From Halorubrum hochsteinianum (GTDB lineage: Archaea; Halobacteriota; Halobacteria; Halobacteriales; Haloferacaceae): a stretch of DNA of 64,000 bases. The stretch covers positions 37,379 to 101,378 of the forward strand of contig NZ_CP098416.1 of the NCBI RefSeq assembly GCF_023702125.1, given 5' to 3'. This document shows positions 41,866 through 50,504 of this stretch, one piece after another. Each line of letters opens with the position of its first letter. Within the stretch, counting starts at the first letter, position 1. Both the position numbers and the translations under genes were made by a program. A model generated the notes under the pieces. That model was not told where the DNA came from, did no database searches, and saw nothing but the letters and a program-made list of their open reading frames with translations.

Positions 41866-43098
41866 ATGACGCCCGACTCTTCATCCAGTTCTGTCGACGA
41901 TCCACTCTTTGAATCCGGGCATCGCATCTTCGCGAACAAGGATCTCCTGAAGATCGGTCACGTTCCGGAGGCTGACCGAATCGTCGGCCGCGACGAGGAA
42001 ATCTCGAAGCTCGCGAAACGTCTCAACGGTGCTGTCCACGGGTACTCCCCGGAGAACGTGATGATCTACGGGAAAACGGGGACCGGTAAATCTCTCGTTT
42101 CAAAACACGTCTGCCAACGAGCTCAAAATGCCGCCCAGGATGGCGTCGAGATTGGAACAGCGTATATCGACTGTGCTGAAGACAACACGGAGACTCAGGC
42201 AATCTCCTCACTTGCCGCGAAGCTGAACGATGAATCTTCGACTGGAATCTCCGTCCCACATACCGGCCTCAGTACGTCGAAATACTACAAACTCCTCTGG
42301 AAGACGCTCGACGCTCAATTCGATTCTGTGATCATCATCCTCGACGAGATCGATCTGATGAACGACGACAGCGTGCTGATGAAGCTCTCGCGCGCTGAGG
42401 AGGCGGGGAAAATCGACTGTAGCGTCGGCGTCATCGCGATCAGCAACAAGATCCAGTACGTCGACAACGTGAACGAGCGCGTGAAAAGCAGCTTCCAGCA
42501 CAAGGAGCTGTTCTTCAAGCCATACGACGCCAACCAGCTCCGGGAGATCATGTTCAACCGTGAGGACGCCTTCCAGGACGGCGTCCTTTCCGAGGACGTG
42601 ATTCCGCTCTCGGCGGCCTTCGCCGCGCAGGAACACGGCGATGCTCGGAAGGCGATCGACATTCTTCGCCACGCCGGCGAGGTCGCCTACGAGGCCGGGG
42701 CAGAGCAAGTGACGGAGGAGTACGTCCGCCAGGCACAGCAACACGCCGAAAAGGACCGGTTCAGAGAACTCGTGAACGGCGCACCCACGCAGGCGAAAGC
42801 GGCGTTGCTGGCGCTCACGGAACTGAGTGTCAACAGCAACGACGATGCGTTCCTCACGAGCCGGGTGTACGACCAGTACGAACGCATCTGCAACCATCTT
42901 GATATGGATATCCTCTCCGTCCGCCGGTTCCGCGACATCCTGAAAGAGCAAGCCTTCCTCGGGGTTGTCGAAATCGAGAAGATCAACAAGGGAAGTGCGG
43001 GCGGCATCCATCTCCAGAATCGACTCATCGAAGATCCCCAGGTTGTCCGCGAGACGATCCTCGAGGACAGCCGGATGCAGGACTGGACTCGCGAGTAG
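41866..43098 (+). CDS. orc1: Orc1/Cdc6 replication initiator
   Basis: 410 residues. Walker A is NVMIYGKTGTGKSLVSKHVC, Walker B is SVIIILDEIDLMNDDSV, sensor 1 is GVIAISNKIQYVDNV, and sensor 2 is EHGDARKAIDILRHAGEVAY. A C-terminal winged helix follows (LSVRRFRDILKEQAFLGVVE). Archaeal Orc1 binds origin boxes and loads MCM; here at least nine such boxes flank the gene on both sides, so it probably fires this origin. GTSLNDD-type spacing is normal and the length is typical. Confidence 0.95.
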   Translation: MTPDSSSSSVDDPLFESGHRIFANKDLLKIGHVPEADRIVGRDEEISKLAKRLNGAVHGYSPENVMIYGKTGTGKSLVSKHVCQRAQNAAQDGVEIGTAYIDCAEDNTETQAISSLAAKLNDESSTGISVPHTGLSTSKYYKLLWKTLDAQFDSVIIILDEIDLMNDDSVLMKLSRAEEAGKIDCSVGVIAISNKIQYVDNVNERVKSSFQHKELFFKPYDANQLREIMFNREDAFQDGVLSEDVIPLSAAFAAQEHGDARKAIDILRHAGEVAYEAGAEQVTEEYVRQAQQHAEKDRFRELVNGAPTQAKAALLALTELSVNSNDDAFLTSRVYDQYERICNHLDMDILSVRRFRDILKEQAFLGVVEIEKINKGSAGGIHLQNRLIEDPQVVRETILEDSRMQDWTRE

Positions 43099-43125
43099 CA
43101 ACCCCCTACTACTGAGTGGGTGCGG

Positions 43126-43233
43126 ACGACGGAAATCCGGGGTGGGGCGTGAGGAAACGACGGAACCGAGGGGGGTCGAAAATTACGTCGGAAACGTGGG
43201 GTTGGATCGAAACGACGGAAACCAGGGGTGGGG
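43126..43233. promoter_or_regulatory. Origin recognition boxes downstream of orc1
   Basis: Four direct copies: ACGACGGAAATCCGGGG at 43126, ACGACGGAACCGAGGGG at 43157, ACGTCGGAAACGTGGGG at 43185 and ACGACGGAAACCAGGGG at 43212. They are spaced about 27-31 bases apart in the same orientation. Confidence 0.75.
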
Positions 43234-43237
43234 TCCA

Positions 43238-43444
43238 CTACGACAGTTCGTTGGTGGCTCCGAACGAACTCAAAACGGCATCTCTCTCACCGGAGAGCTC
43301 TCGACGGATATCGGTTCGGTCCCACCCGAGCGGTGAAAGCACGCTCTCGACCGCTCTGACCAGCTGCGTCTCGATCACTTCGTGGGCGAGTGCGACACGG
43401 TCTTGTGAGGATTTCTCGTTGTCAATGTCGATGTCTGGGACCAC
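43238..43444 (-). CDS. Small protein next to the origin, GTG start
   Basis: 68 residues beginning VPDIDIDNEKSSQDRVALAH. The helical, acidic sequence (EVIETQLVRAVESVLSPLGW, then a DRTDIRRELSGERDAVLSSF segment) has good haloarchaeal codon bias, which supports a real gene. It ends within the origin box cluster and is convergent with orc1. No family recognised. Confidence 0.45.
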   Translation of the reverse strand: MVPDIDIDNEKSSQDRVALAHEVIETQLVRAVESVLSPLGWDRTDIRRELSGERDAVLSSFGATNELS

Positions 43445-43746
43445 TCAGATGGACTAGGCTGGGGTAGAAGACTCTCGTTGTGTTCTTGGTAGTGGCTCGA
43501 CAGGACCCCCTCGGTCGGTTCGACCGTGCGGATGGTGTCTTGGTGGAGAACAACGGCTGTGAAAATGAGGGCTCTGCCAGCTGTGATGGAATCAGGGTTG
43601 GGGGACTCCAAAAGGCGTCGGTGACTACTGTGACGGATACGGTCGCGTTCGAATCAGCCCCAGGCTGTGGTGGGCCAAGTTTCAGATCTGTATCGATGAT
43701 GCAGTTCGACGTCTGGTTCGGAATCGGCCGTGACTTCGTCAGGCAA
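43445..43746. other. Intergenic DNA, no supported gene
   Basis: About 300 bases between the origin-side small gene and the end of the large membrane protein gene. Open frames on both strands exist but show no recognisable product or start context. Confidence 0.4.
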
Positions 43747-46020
43747 TTAGTTGACGTCCACTATCTTCTCGTGATACTCTAAGAACTTGTCCGCTCGCTC
43801 CTTGAACTCCTCCTCATCAAGGTGGTTCCGCACGTCGATAAACGGCTGCTTCCGCTTGAGTTCGTTCACCGATCTTTTGATCATCCGGAACTCTTCTTCG
43901 GTGATGGTCTCTCCATCTAGCGGGTTGCGTTCTTGATGATTATTGTAGTACCCGTTCATGATTGCCGTGAAGCAGTAGAACTCACCTAAGTCCGTTTCCG
44001 GGTCAAGTGAGTACGGCGCTCCGTGCATCTGCTTGATGAGGTCGTGTTCCTGATGCCCCCACTTCCCCCAGCGGGTTCTATGACCCTTCTTTTCCTTGAT
44101 GCGAAAGTAGAACTCGAACAACTCTGGAATACGGTGGTACGTCTTCCGAATGCATGTGTTGTAAATAGCCTCGAACGTTTCATGGTATTTCTCGTGGTCC
44201 TTGGCAACGTCGTATGTCATCGCAGCGGCGTTAAACCGCAGATCCTGCTGCTCACGTTTGATCGTCTTCCGGACATCACGATTTCCGGTGTTTCTTGGGA
44301 CGTTTAGCTTTCGCCAGGTTGTTCCGAACGTGCGAGGGTCCTGATTCTCGAACGCGTACTTGAAGATTTTATGCGCCTCTTCGAGTGCCGTCTCGCTGTA
44401 GCTGTTGATGCGAAAATCGAACTCGTCCAGCTCATCGAACTTGTCGAGATCTGCTTCGATACCGTTCCTAGTGGCAAAGCCGAGCCGCTCGATGAGCGTG
44501 TCGTTGAGTTCTACTGTGAGGCTATCCGGGACAAGGTCATTATGTAGTGAAACAGCGAAATAGAACCGCGAGTACAAGTTCATATATCGGCGGTATGCAC
44601 CGAACAGCTCCCGGTCAGTGGTGTCCTTGGTCAGTTCTTCAATCAGTGTGATGATGTGGTTGGCGAACTCACGGTTCATCTCTCCGACTGCTTCCTCAAA
44701 GACATGGACGAGGATCTGGTCAAGATCATAGAAGGGAAGATCTGCATTGGTGTATCTGTGGTCCTCGATCAGGAACCGGGCTTCATCCAGCTCCTCGAAT
44801 GAGTGGTGAACAACGTCCCGGTACTGGTCCATAAACAGAATGAATGGCCGTGTCATTGCATTCCTGACAATCCGCTTGCCCTCCTGATCGAGGAAGTCGG
44901 TTTGCTTGTAGATGATCCGGATAGTTTCTTCTCTGCCAGTTCCCGGCCGGGTCAGTATGCTGGCGTCCAAGATCGGGTAGACCGACTCCATCTCCTCATG
45001 GAAGAACTCTGAATCGACATAGAGTATCGATGAGAACTCCCTCAGGTTGTCACCGATCTTCACTCGGACCTCAACCGGCGTGGAATCATCCTTCTCTTCA
45101 TCTTCACCCTCGCTACTGTCCTCATCTTCCTCTTCTTCCGATTGGTGCTTCTCGCCGATCCGGATGATTTCGTTGATACCGTAGACAAAGGTGGGTACGT
45201 GAATATCAGAGACGACACCGCTCAGCCCTAGGTCATCAGCTGATATCGGATCTGTTCGACCGGCGTAGTATGGATACAGTGTTTTCTCGGTGACGGCACG
45301 ATCCGGCAGATCGTCGGCCAGGATTTGATCGTACTCGTAGATGGTGATGTCTCGCTGGATCTTCCTTGAGATGGTGTCTTTCAGAATGGTGTAGGCTTCC
45401 TCATCCGTATCGTCGGCCAAGACCAATCCGACTACGTTGCGGTAGACGGACAAAATCCCGAGAATGGTGACGGCGAAAATCCCGGACGCCAGATTTGAGC
45501 TGATCCAGCCTCCTCGGATATCTGGGTAGAGGATCAGCGCGGCAAGCGCCAAGTTGCTGAGAAGCGAGTAGACGAGGACGGGCATAACCCATGATTTTCG
45601 CAGGAATTGCTCTAATGCGCCTTCGATGAGGCGGCTTCGAGATACGATTTCCAAGAGGAAGACGAGGACGACGAAGCTCAGCCCGATGATGGTGGCGTGA
45701 AGCTGCCAGACGGTGTCGATGGTGAACCAGAATGGGTTTTCGAGCGGGGAGATGTCGACCAGTAGTGTGAGGACGATGGTGGCTGCGATTAGCAGAGCTG
45801 TGTTGACTGGGGTGTGACGCTGCTCATACAGCGATGCGGCGGCTTGTTTCCCCCGCTCGGTATCATGCCAGGATTTTGTGTCTCGTTTATGTTGGATGGT
45901 GACTGATCCAGGGTAAGGAAAGAACCCGAGCCGCCGATATACAGGTTTGAGAAGCCCTGTTGTCTTCAGAACGAGCCATCTGAGCTTCCCCATTAAAAAC
46001 GACTTCCCGCCGGAATCCAT
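43747..46020 (-). CDS. Large membrane protein, DUF2254-like N-terminus
   Basis: 757 residues; ATG 45993 is an alternative start. Four transmembrane helices lie in the first 230 residues (TALLIAATIVLTLLVDI, LHATIIGLSFVVLVFLLEIV, VMPVLVYSLLSNLALAALIL, SGIFAVTILGILSVYRNVVG), followed by about 530 cytoplasmic residues with an acidic linker (SEEEEDEDSSEGEDEEKDD). The membrane part resembles DUF2254 in outline. It is transcribed away from the nuclease-helicase across a shared 180-base promoter region at the edge of the defence-like island. It might be a membrane effector; no function is established. Confidence 0.6.
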   Translation of the reverse strand: MDSGGKSFLMGKLRWLVLKTTGLLKPVYRRLGFFPYPGSVTIQHKRDTKSWHDTERGKQAAASLYEQRHTPVNTALLIAATIVLTLLVDISPLENPFWFTIDTVWQLHATIIGLSFVVLVFLLEIVSRSRLIEGALEQFLRKSWVMPVLVYSLLSNLALAALILYPDIRGGWISSNLASGIFAVTILGILSVYRNVVGLVLADDTDEEAYTILKDTISRKIQRDITIYEYDQILADDLPDRAVTEKTLYPYYAGRTDPISADDLGLSGVVSDIHVPTFVYGINEIIRIGEKHQSEEEEDEDSSEGEDEEKDDSTPVEVRVKIGDNLREFSSILYVDSEFFHEEMESVYPILDASILTRPGTGREETIRIIYKQTDFLDQEGKRIVRNAMTRPFILFMDQYRDVVHHSFEELDEARFLIEDHRYTNADLPFYDLDQILVHVFEEAVGEMNREFANHIITLIEELTKDTTDRELFGAYRRYMNLYSRFYFAVSLHNDLVPDSLTVELNDTLIERLGFATRNGIEADLDKFDELDEFDFRINSYSETALEEAHKIFKYAFENQDPRTFGTTWRKLNVPRNTGNRDVRKTIKREQQDLRFNAAAMTYDVAKDHEKYHETFEAIYNTCIRKTYHRIPELFEFYFRIKEKKGHRTRWGKWGHQEHDLIKQMHGAPYSLDPETDLGEFYCFTAIMNGYYNNHQERNPLDGETITEEEFRMIKRSVNELKRKQPFIDVRNHLDEEEFKERADKFLEYHEKIVDVN

Positions 46021-46199
46021 GTAAGGTTTCGGTCACCACCTGGAAGCTGATCCGCAACGTCTTCGATCGAGGTAGTTCCACATGATGGAAGGTGGTCCCA
46101 CTGAGATGTCTGAGATACGGCTGTATTCTTGGTCAGCACCGACCTTTATCACTGGTCCAAGAGTGTCTCCATAATATCAACTTCGAGGAGTCCGCCGCT

Positions 46200-49100
46200 A
46201 TGCCCCCATACCCTATCAACGCCAATCAAATCGCACAGTACGTCCGGCATCACTCATGCAGCCGCCGGCTGCGCCTTTCATACGACAACTCAGAGGTGGC
46301 CCGCGACCAGTTACCGTACTTCAACCGTGTGTTCAACCCGCTGGATCCGGCCTTGCAGCAAAAGGGTAGCGAGCGGGAGGACGAATGGGCTGAAGATCTA
46401 CGTGATGAGGGCGTGTCGGAGCTGGCCACAGATGGCGGGGACACGGCTACTCAAGCAGCTGCCGGCGGCGGTGCTGGCGTGGCAGACCCCGGCGATAACA
46501 CCGATGACGGGGATAGTGACGATGAGATGGGGTGGACCGATTTCGTCGACCAGGTCTCCGCCCTCGAACGCGACGAGCAAGCATTTGCCCGCGAAGTCAA
46601 GCTCAACGGCCTGATCGGTGTCTTCGACGTCTCCGCACGTGTCGACTTCCTCGTGATCCGCCGCTCCGAGGACGGCCCGAAACTCCGCGTGGTCGAGACC
46701 AAGAGCAGCCGCGAGGACAAAACCTACCAGCGAATCCAGCTGGCAACGTACCGCGAACTCATCCGGCAGCGGCTCAGCGACGACCCATTGACCGTGGAAC
46801 GCGGCGTGATCACCGAGGACGACATGGAGTGTGTCGTCGCCCGGATCGATAACTCAACCAACCGCATCGAGGACATCCTGGAACTCGACCCACTAAACCT
46901 CGAAAGCGAGACCGACGACCTGCATCAACTGCTCGAAGACGGCGGCGAGTTCGAGGACATCATCACGACAGATCCAGACGACATCGACGACCTGGACTAC
47001 AAGCTCGGGCCGAAGTGCGACCAGTGCGTGTTCGACGTCCACTGCCTGCCCGAAAGCGCACGACAGCGCAAGCTCGAACTGCTGAGCCTGTCACCCCCAG
47101 CCGTCCAAGCGTTCCACGACCGTGGCGTTGAGTCGATCGACGACCTAGCAGAGCTGGACCTCGGGTCACCTCGGGCCGGCGAGCTGCGTCGCGACGACGC
47201 CATCAGCGAGAACTTGGCGGCCCTTCAGGCTCGCGCGGAGGCCCGGCGACAGAACCTGCCCGGCGGCGACCACGACGATGAGTGGGAGGTTGAGGGCTTG
47301 CCGTTCCAGCCGCAGACCCAGCGGCCGCCCCACACCATCGACGGCGATCAGGTCATCCGGGTCTACCTCAACATCACCTACGACTACATCGAGGACCGCG
47401 TGGACGCATTAGCAGCCCATGTCACCCGGAGCGACCACGAGCTGAACACCCCGTTCCGCCAGGACGAGGACGGTGACTGGGAGCCAAGCCCAGAAATCGT
47501 GGAGGAACACCCGGACACCGGTAATCGACGTGACCCAGGCCGAGATCCACTGGTACGGATCAAGCCGGGACAGTGGCGTGGCGAACACGATGCCGATACC
47601 GAGGCCGAAGCCCAACTGATACAGGGCTTCCTGCAGGACCTCGTCGAGCGTATCGCCACGCTTGCCGAGCAAGACGAGGAGTACATCCACTTCTACGTCT
47701 GGTCCCACTCCGAGATGGAACACCTGATCGAGGCGTGTTCCCGATGCGGCACCGAACTCCTCGGCCACCTCCGCGAAATCCTAGGCTGCCGAGAACCGCT
47801 GGAGCAGATGATCTTCACCAGCCTGCAGTCCGACACTGAGAACCGGTATGCCCTGGGCTGGACCGGGCAAGGATTGGCCGTGGCGACATCACTCAGCTGG
47901 TTCGGCAGCTCCTACCACTGGGTCCGCAACGTCATGGGCGAGGAGGTAGACCTGTCACGGGCGCACGAGCAGGATATCTTCGACTTCAAAACCACGCTGG
48001 GCCTGGACGACGAGAACGAGTGGACGGACCGCAACAGTGCTGACCTGGTCGAACGCTTCGAGATGCGCAGCCGGTTCCACGACGACCTGCCGATGGGCTA
48101 CATGCAGAACGTTTGGGGTGAGCTGCCGGACCCCGACGACTACGGGGGCGACCCGCAGCTCCGCGGCGTCTTGGACCGGTACCAGCGGTCGGACCGACCG
48201 AAGCTGAAAGCCTATCTCCGAACTCGCACTCACGCGCTCCGCTGGCTGGACGAGCAGATGGGCGACTTCAACGACGACATCGAGAAGGCCCGGCTCAGCA
48301 TCCCGGATCTGATCGACTACGAGCTGGACGTCGAGGACGCCGCCCAGGCGGGGATCGACTTTCTCCTCTTGGACCACCACGTCGGGACGAACGACTGGCT
48401 GGCCTCGAATATCAAGCCGCTCGCCCACCGCGTCCCGCAGGGTGAGGCACTGCCGTTAGCCGACGCGCACTGGATAGGAGATATGACGATCGAGGCCAGC
48501 CTCGACTTCACTGACTTCGAGATCGGGGCTGAGGAGTTCCGCCGCCGCGGCTCCTTCGAGGAGGACGACTTCATCCGGATCAGCCCCCGGTTCGACAACC
48601 CGGAACGTGGCCCGACCTATGGCTGGCTGAAGCAGATGGGATACACCTGTGTCATCGAGGATATCGACTGGGAGAACCAGCGCGTCGAGCTGGACGCGAT
48701 CCCCTGCGGCGATGGCAACACGTACCGGCTGCCCAGCCGTGCTTGGTACGGTGACGCCGGCGACCCGGTCTACGACGACCGGGATCCTGTAATGGTGAGC
48801 AGCGTCTCGGACTACGTTGATCGCCGCGTGGATGAGCGGCTGCGAGCGAATCTCGGTGAACACGCATACCGGTGGTTGGACCCCGAGGCCCCGATGCTGC
48901 CTGAGGTTGACCCCTTGGACGAGGATACTCGTGACGACTACCGCCGGTTCCTCGAGACGCTGGAGATCGAGGACGGTGAGACCCTGATCCCGTCGCAGCG
49001 CGATGCTGTCCTGGACGGGTTGGAGACGCGGATGCAGCTGGTTCACGGCCCGCCAGGCACAGGGAAGACGACCACGACAGCCGTGGCGGTCATGCAACGC

Positions 49101-50417
49101 ATCGTCGACCACTTGGAGGAAGGCGACATCATCCTGCTCGCCGGAAACACCCACCGAGCGGTCAACAACCTGCTGCTGCAGATCGAGGACTACCGCGAAA
49201 CGTTCACCGAGCAGGCGGAGCGATTCGGGTTCGACGTCCCCAACGTGAACCTGGCCAAGGTCTCATCGAGTCACGACCAGAGCGATGCTCCCGGCGGCGG
49301 CATTCCCTTGCTGGATGCACGGAACGGCGGAGCGCATATCCAGCCTCACCGGGACGACGCCGTCCTGATCATCGGCGGCACGGTGAGTTCCCTGCTAAAA
49401 CAAGTGGAGAACCTCGATGACGGCGGAGTCCTCGGCAATGGGCCGGACGGTTTCCTCGCTCCCGAGCTAATCGTCGACGAAGCCTCGATGATGGTGTTCC
49501 CGCACTTCCTCTCGCTGGCGAGTCTGGTCGAGGAAGACGGCCGGATCATGCTGGCGGGCGACCACCGGCAGCTGGCCCCGATCGTCGACCACGAATGGGA
49601 GGACGAGGACCGGCCACCGGTTCAGCACTACAAGCCTCACTCCAGCGCGTTCGAGGCAGCGCGTGCCCTGTCAGACAACGCTGACGTTGCCGACACGGCG
49701 ATTCAGCTATCGGCTCTCCGGTACACATTCCGGCTGCCGCCGGCGATTCGAGCACTAGTCGGGCAGCTCTACCAATCGCACGACGAACTCGATCTGGAAG
49801 GCGCGACAGCCGATGACTTGGAGGTCCCGGATCCAGACGGCGACCTGCTGGAAGCGGTGTGGGAGGAGGAAACCGGGCTGTTCCTCCTGGTCCACGACGA
49901 GGATCAGTCACGGCTGAGCAATCCGTATGAGGCCGAGCTAATCTCCCAGCTGATCGAAACTGTGGATGACCCTGGCGAGGACTCGATCGCGGTCATGACA
50001 CCGCACACGGCACAGCGCAGCAACCTACAGCTGGAGCTGGAGGAACACACCGATGACTCGGTCATGGTGGTCGACACCGTGGAAAGGCTGCAGGGCGGTG
50101 AGTGTGAGAACATCATCGTGTCGGGAACGGCGAGCGACCCGACGGATATCGGTGAGCGCGAGGACTTCCTGCTTGACCTGAACCGGTCGAACGTGGCGTT
50201 CTCACGCCCCGAGGAGCGGCTAATCGTGGTGTGTTCCAAAACCTTGGTGAACCACATCCCGCCGGATGTGGAGGACTACAACTCGGCCATGCTGTGGAAG
50301 TCCCTCCGACGCATCTGCAACGTCGAGATCGACAGCGATGAGATCGCAGGTGAAACGGTCGAACTGTATGCAGTTGATCCAACGGCGGACCCGATCCGCG
50401 ACGTGATTGAAGAATAG
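46200..50417 (+). CDS. Dna2-like protein: Cas4-type FeS nuclease plus SF1 helicase
   Basis: 1405 residues from ATG 46200. The N-terminal nuclease has Cys20 (HHSCSRRLRL), VFDVSARVDFLVIRR, KLRVVETKSSREDKTYQRIQ (the ExK motif near 165) and CDQCVFDVHC near 272; the four Cys match the Cas4/AddB iron-sulfur cluster. The helicase begins near 945 with LVHGPPGTGKTTTTAVAVMQ, continues with ELIVDEASMM near 1090 and AGDHRQLAPI, and ends with NVAFSRPEERLIVVCS near 1330. The type processes DNA ends in repair and in several defence systems. It lies between the membrane protein and the sacsin-like ATPase, convergent with the latter. Confidence 0.85.
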   Translation: MPPYPINANQIAQYVRHHSCSRRLRLSYDNSEVARDQLPYFNRVFNPLDPALQQKGSEREDEWAEDLRDEGVSELATDGGDTATQAAAGGGAGVADPGDNTDDGDSDDEMGWTDFVDQVSALERDEQAFAREVKLNGLIGVFDVSARVDFLVIRRSEDGPKLRVVETKSSREDKTYQRIQLATYRELIRQRLSDDPLTVERGVITEDDMECVVARIDNSTNRIEDILELDPLNLESETDDLHQLLEDGGEFEDIITTDPDDIDDLDYKLGPKCDQCVFDVHCLPESARQRKLELLSLSPPAVQAFHDRGVESIDDLAELDLGSPRAGELRRDDAISENLAALQARAEARRQNLPGGDHDDEWEVEGLPFQPQTQRPPHTIDGDQVIRVYLNITYDYIEDRVDALAAHVTRSDHELNTPFRQDEDGDWEPSPEIVEEHPDTGNRRDPGRDPLVRIKPGQWRGEHDADTEAEAQLIQGFLQDLVERIATLAEQDEEYIHFYVWSHSEMEHLIEACSRCGTELLGHLREILGCREPLEQMIFTSLQSDTENRYALGWTGQGLAVATSLSWFGSSYHWVRNVMGEEVDLSRAHEQDIFDFKTTLGLDDENEWTDRNSADLVERFEMRSRFHDDLPMGYMQNVWGELPDPDDYGGDPQLRGVLDRYQRSDRPKLKAYLRTRTHALRWLDEQMGDFNDDIEKARLSIPDLIDYELDVEDAAQAGIDFLLLDHHVGTNDWLASNIKPLAHRVPQGEALPLADAHWIGDMTIEASLDFTDFEIGAEEFRRRGSFEEDDFIRISPRFDNPERGPTYGWLKQMGYTCVIEDIDWENQRVELDAIPCGDGNTYRLPSRAWYGDAGDPVYDDRDPVMVSSVSDYVDRRVDERLRANLGEHAYRWLDPEAPMLPEVDPLDEDTRDDYRRFLETLEIEDGETLIPSQRDAVLDGLETRMQLVHGPPGTGKTTTTAVAVMQRIVDHLEEGDIILLAGNTHRAVNNLLLQIEDYRETFTEQAERFGFDVPNVNLAKVSSSHDQSDAPGGGIPLLDARNGGAHIQPHRDDAVLIIGGTVSSLLKQVENLDDGGVLGNGPDGFLAPELIVDEASMMVFPHFLSLASLVEEDGRIMLAGDHRQLAPIVDHEWEDEDRPPVQHYKPHSSAFEAARALSDNADVADTAIQLSALRYTFRLPPAIRALVGQLYQSHDELDLEGATADDLEVPDPDGDLLEAVWEEETGLFLLVHDEDQSRLSNPYEAELISQLIETVDDPGEDSIAVMTPHTAQRSNLQLELEEHTDDSVMVVDTVERLQGGECENIIVSGTASDPTDIGEREDFLLDLNRSNVAFSRPEERLIVVCSKTLVNHIPPDVEDYNSAMLWKSLRRICNVEIDSDEIAGETVELYAVDPTADPIRDVIEE

Positions 50418-50504
50418 AGGTTGCCGCTCTTCTCCAGTGGGCGCGAGGCATCCATCTTGGTCGCTGTCACGACCGCAATGCTGCTACAATCTTGGCTTAG
50501 TGGG

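Noticed and set aside
43375-43611. 78-codon frame on the minus strand near the origin
   Set aside because: Overlaps the better small ORF at 43238-43444, has low-complexity Ser/Thr content and no start context.
46200-50417. Cas4 gene or CRISPR adaptation module
   Set aside because: The Cas4-type nuclease is fused to a helicase in the Dna2-like arrangement and there is no cas1, cas2 or repeat array nearby.
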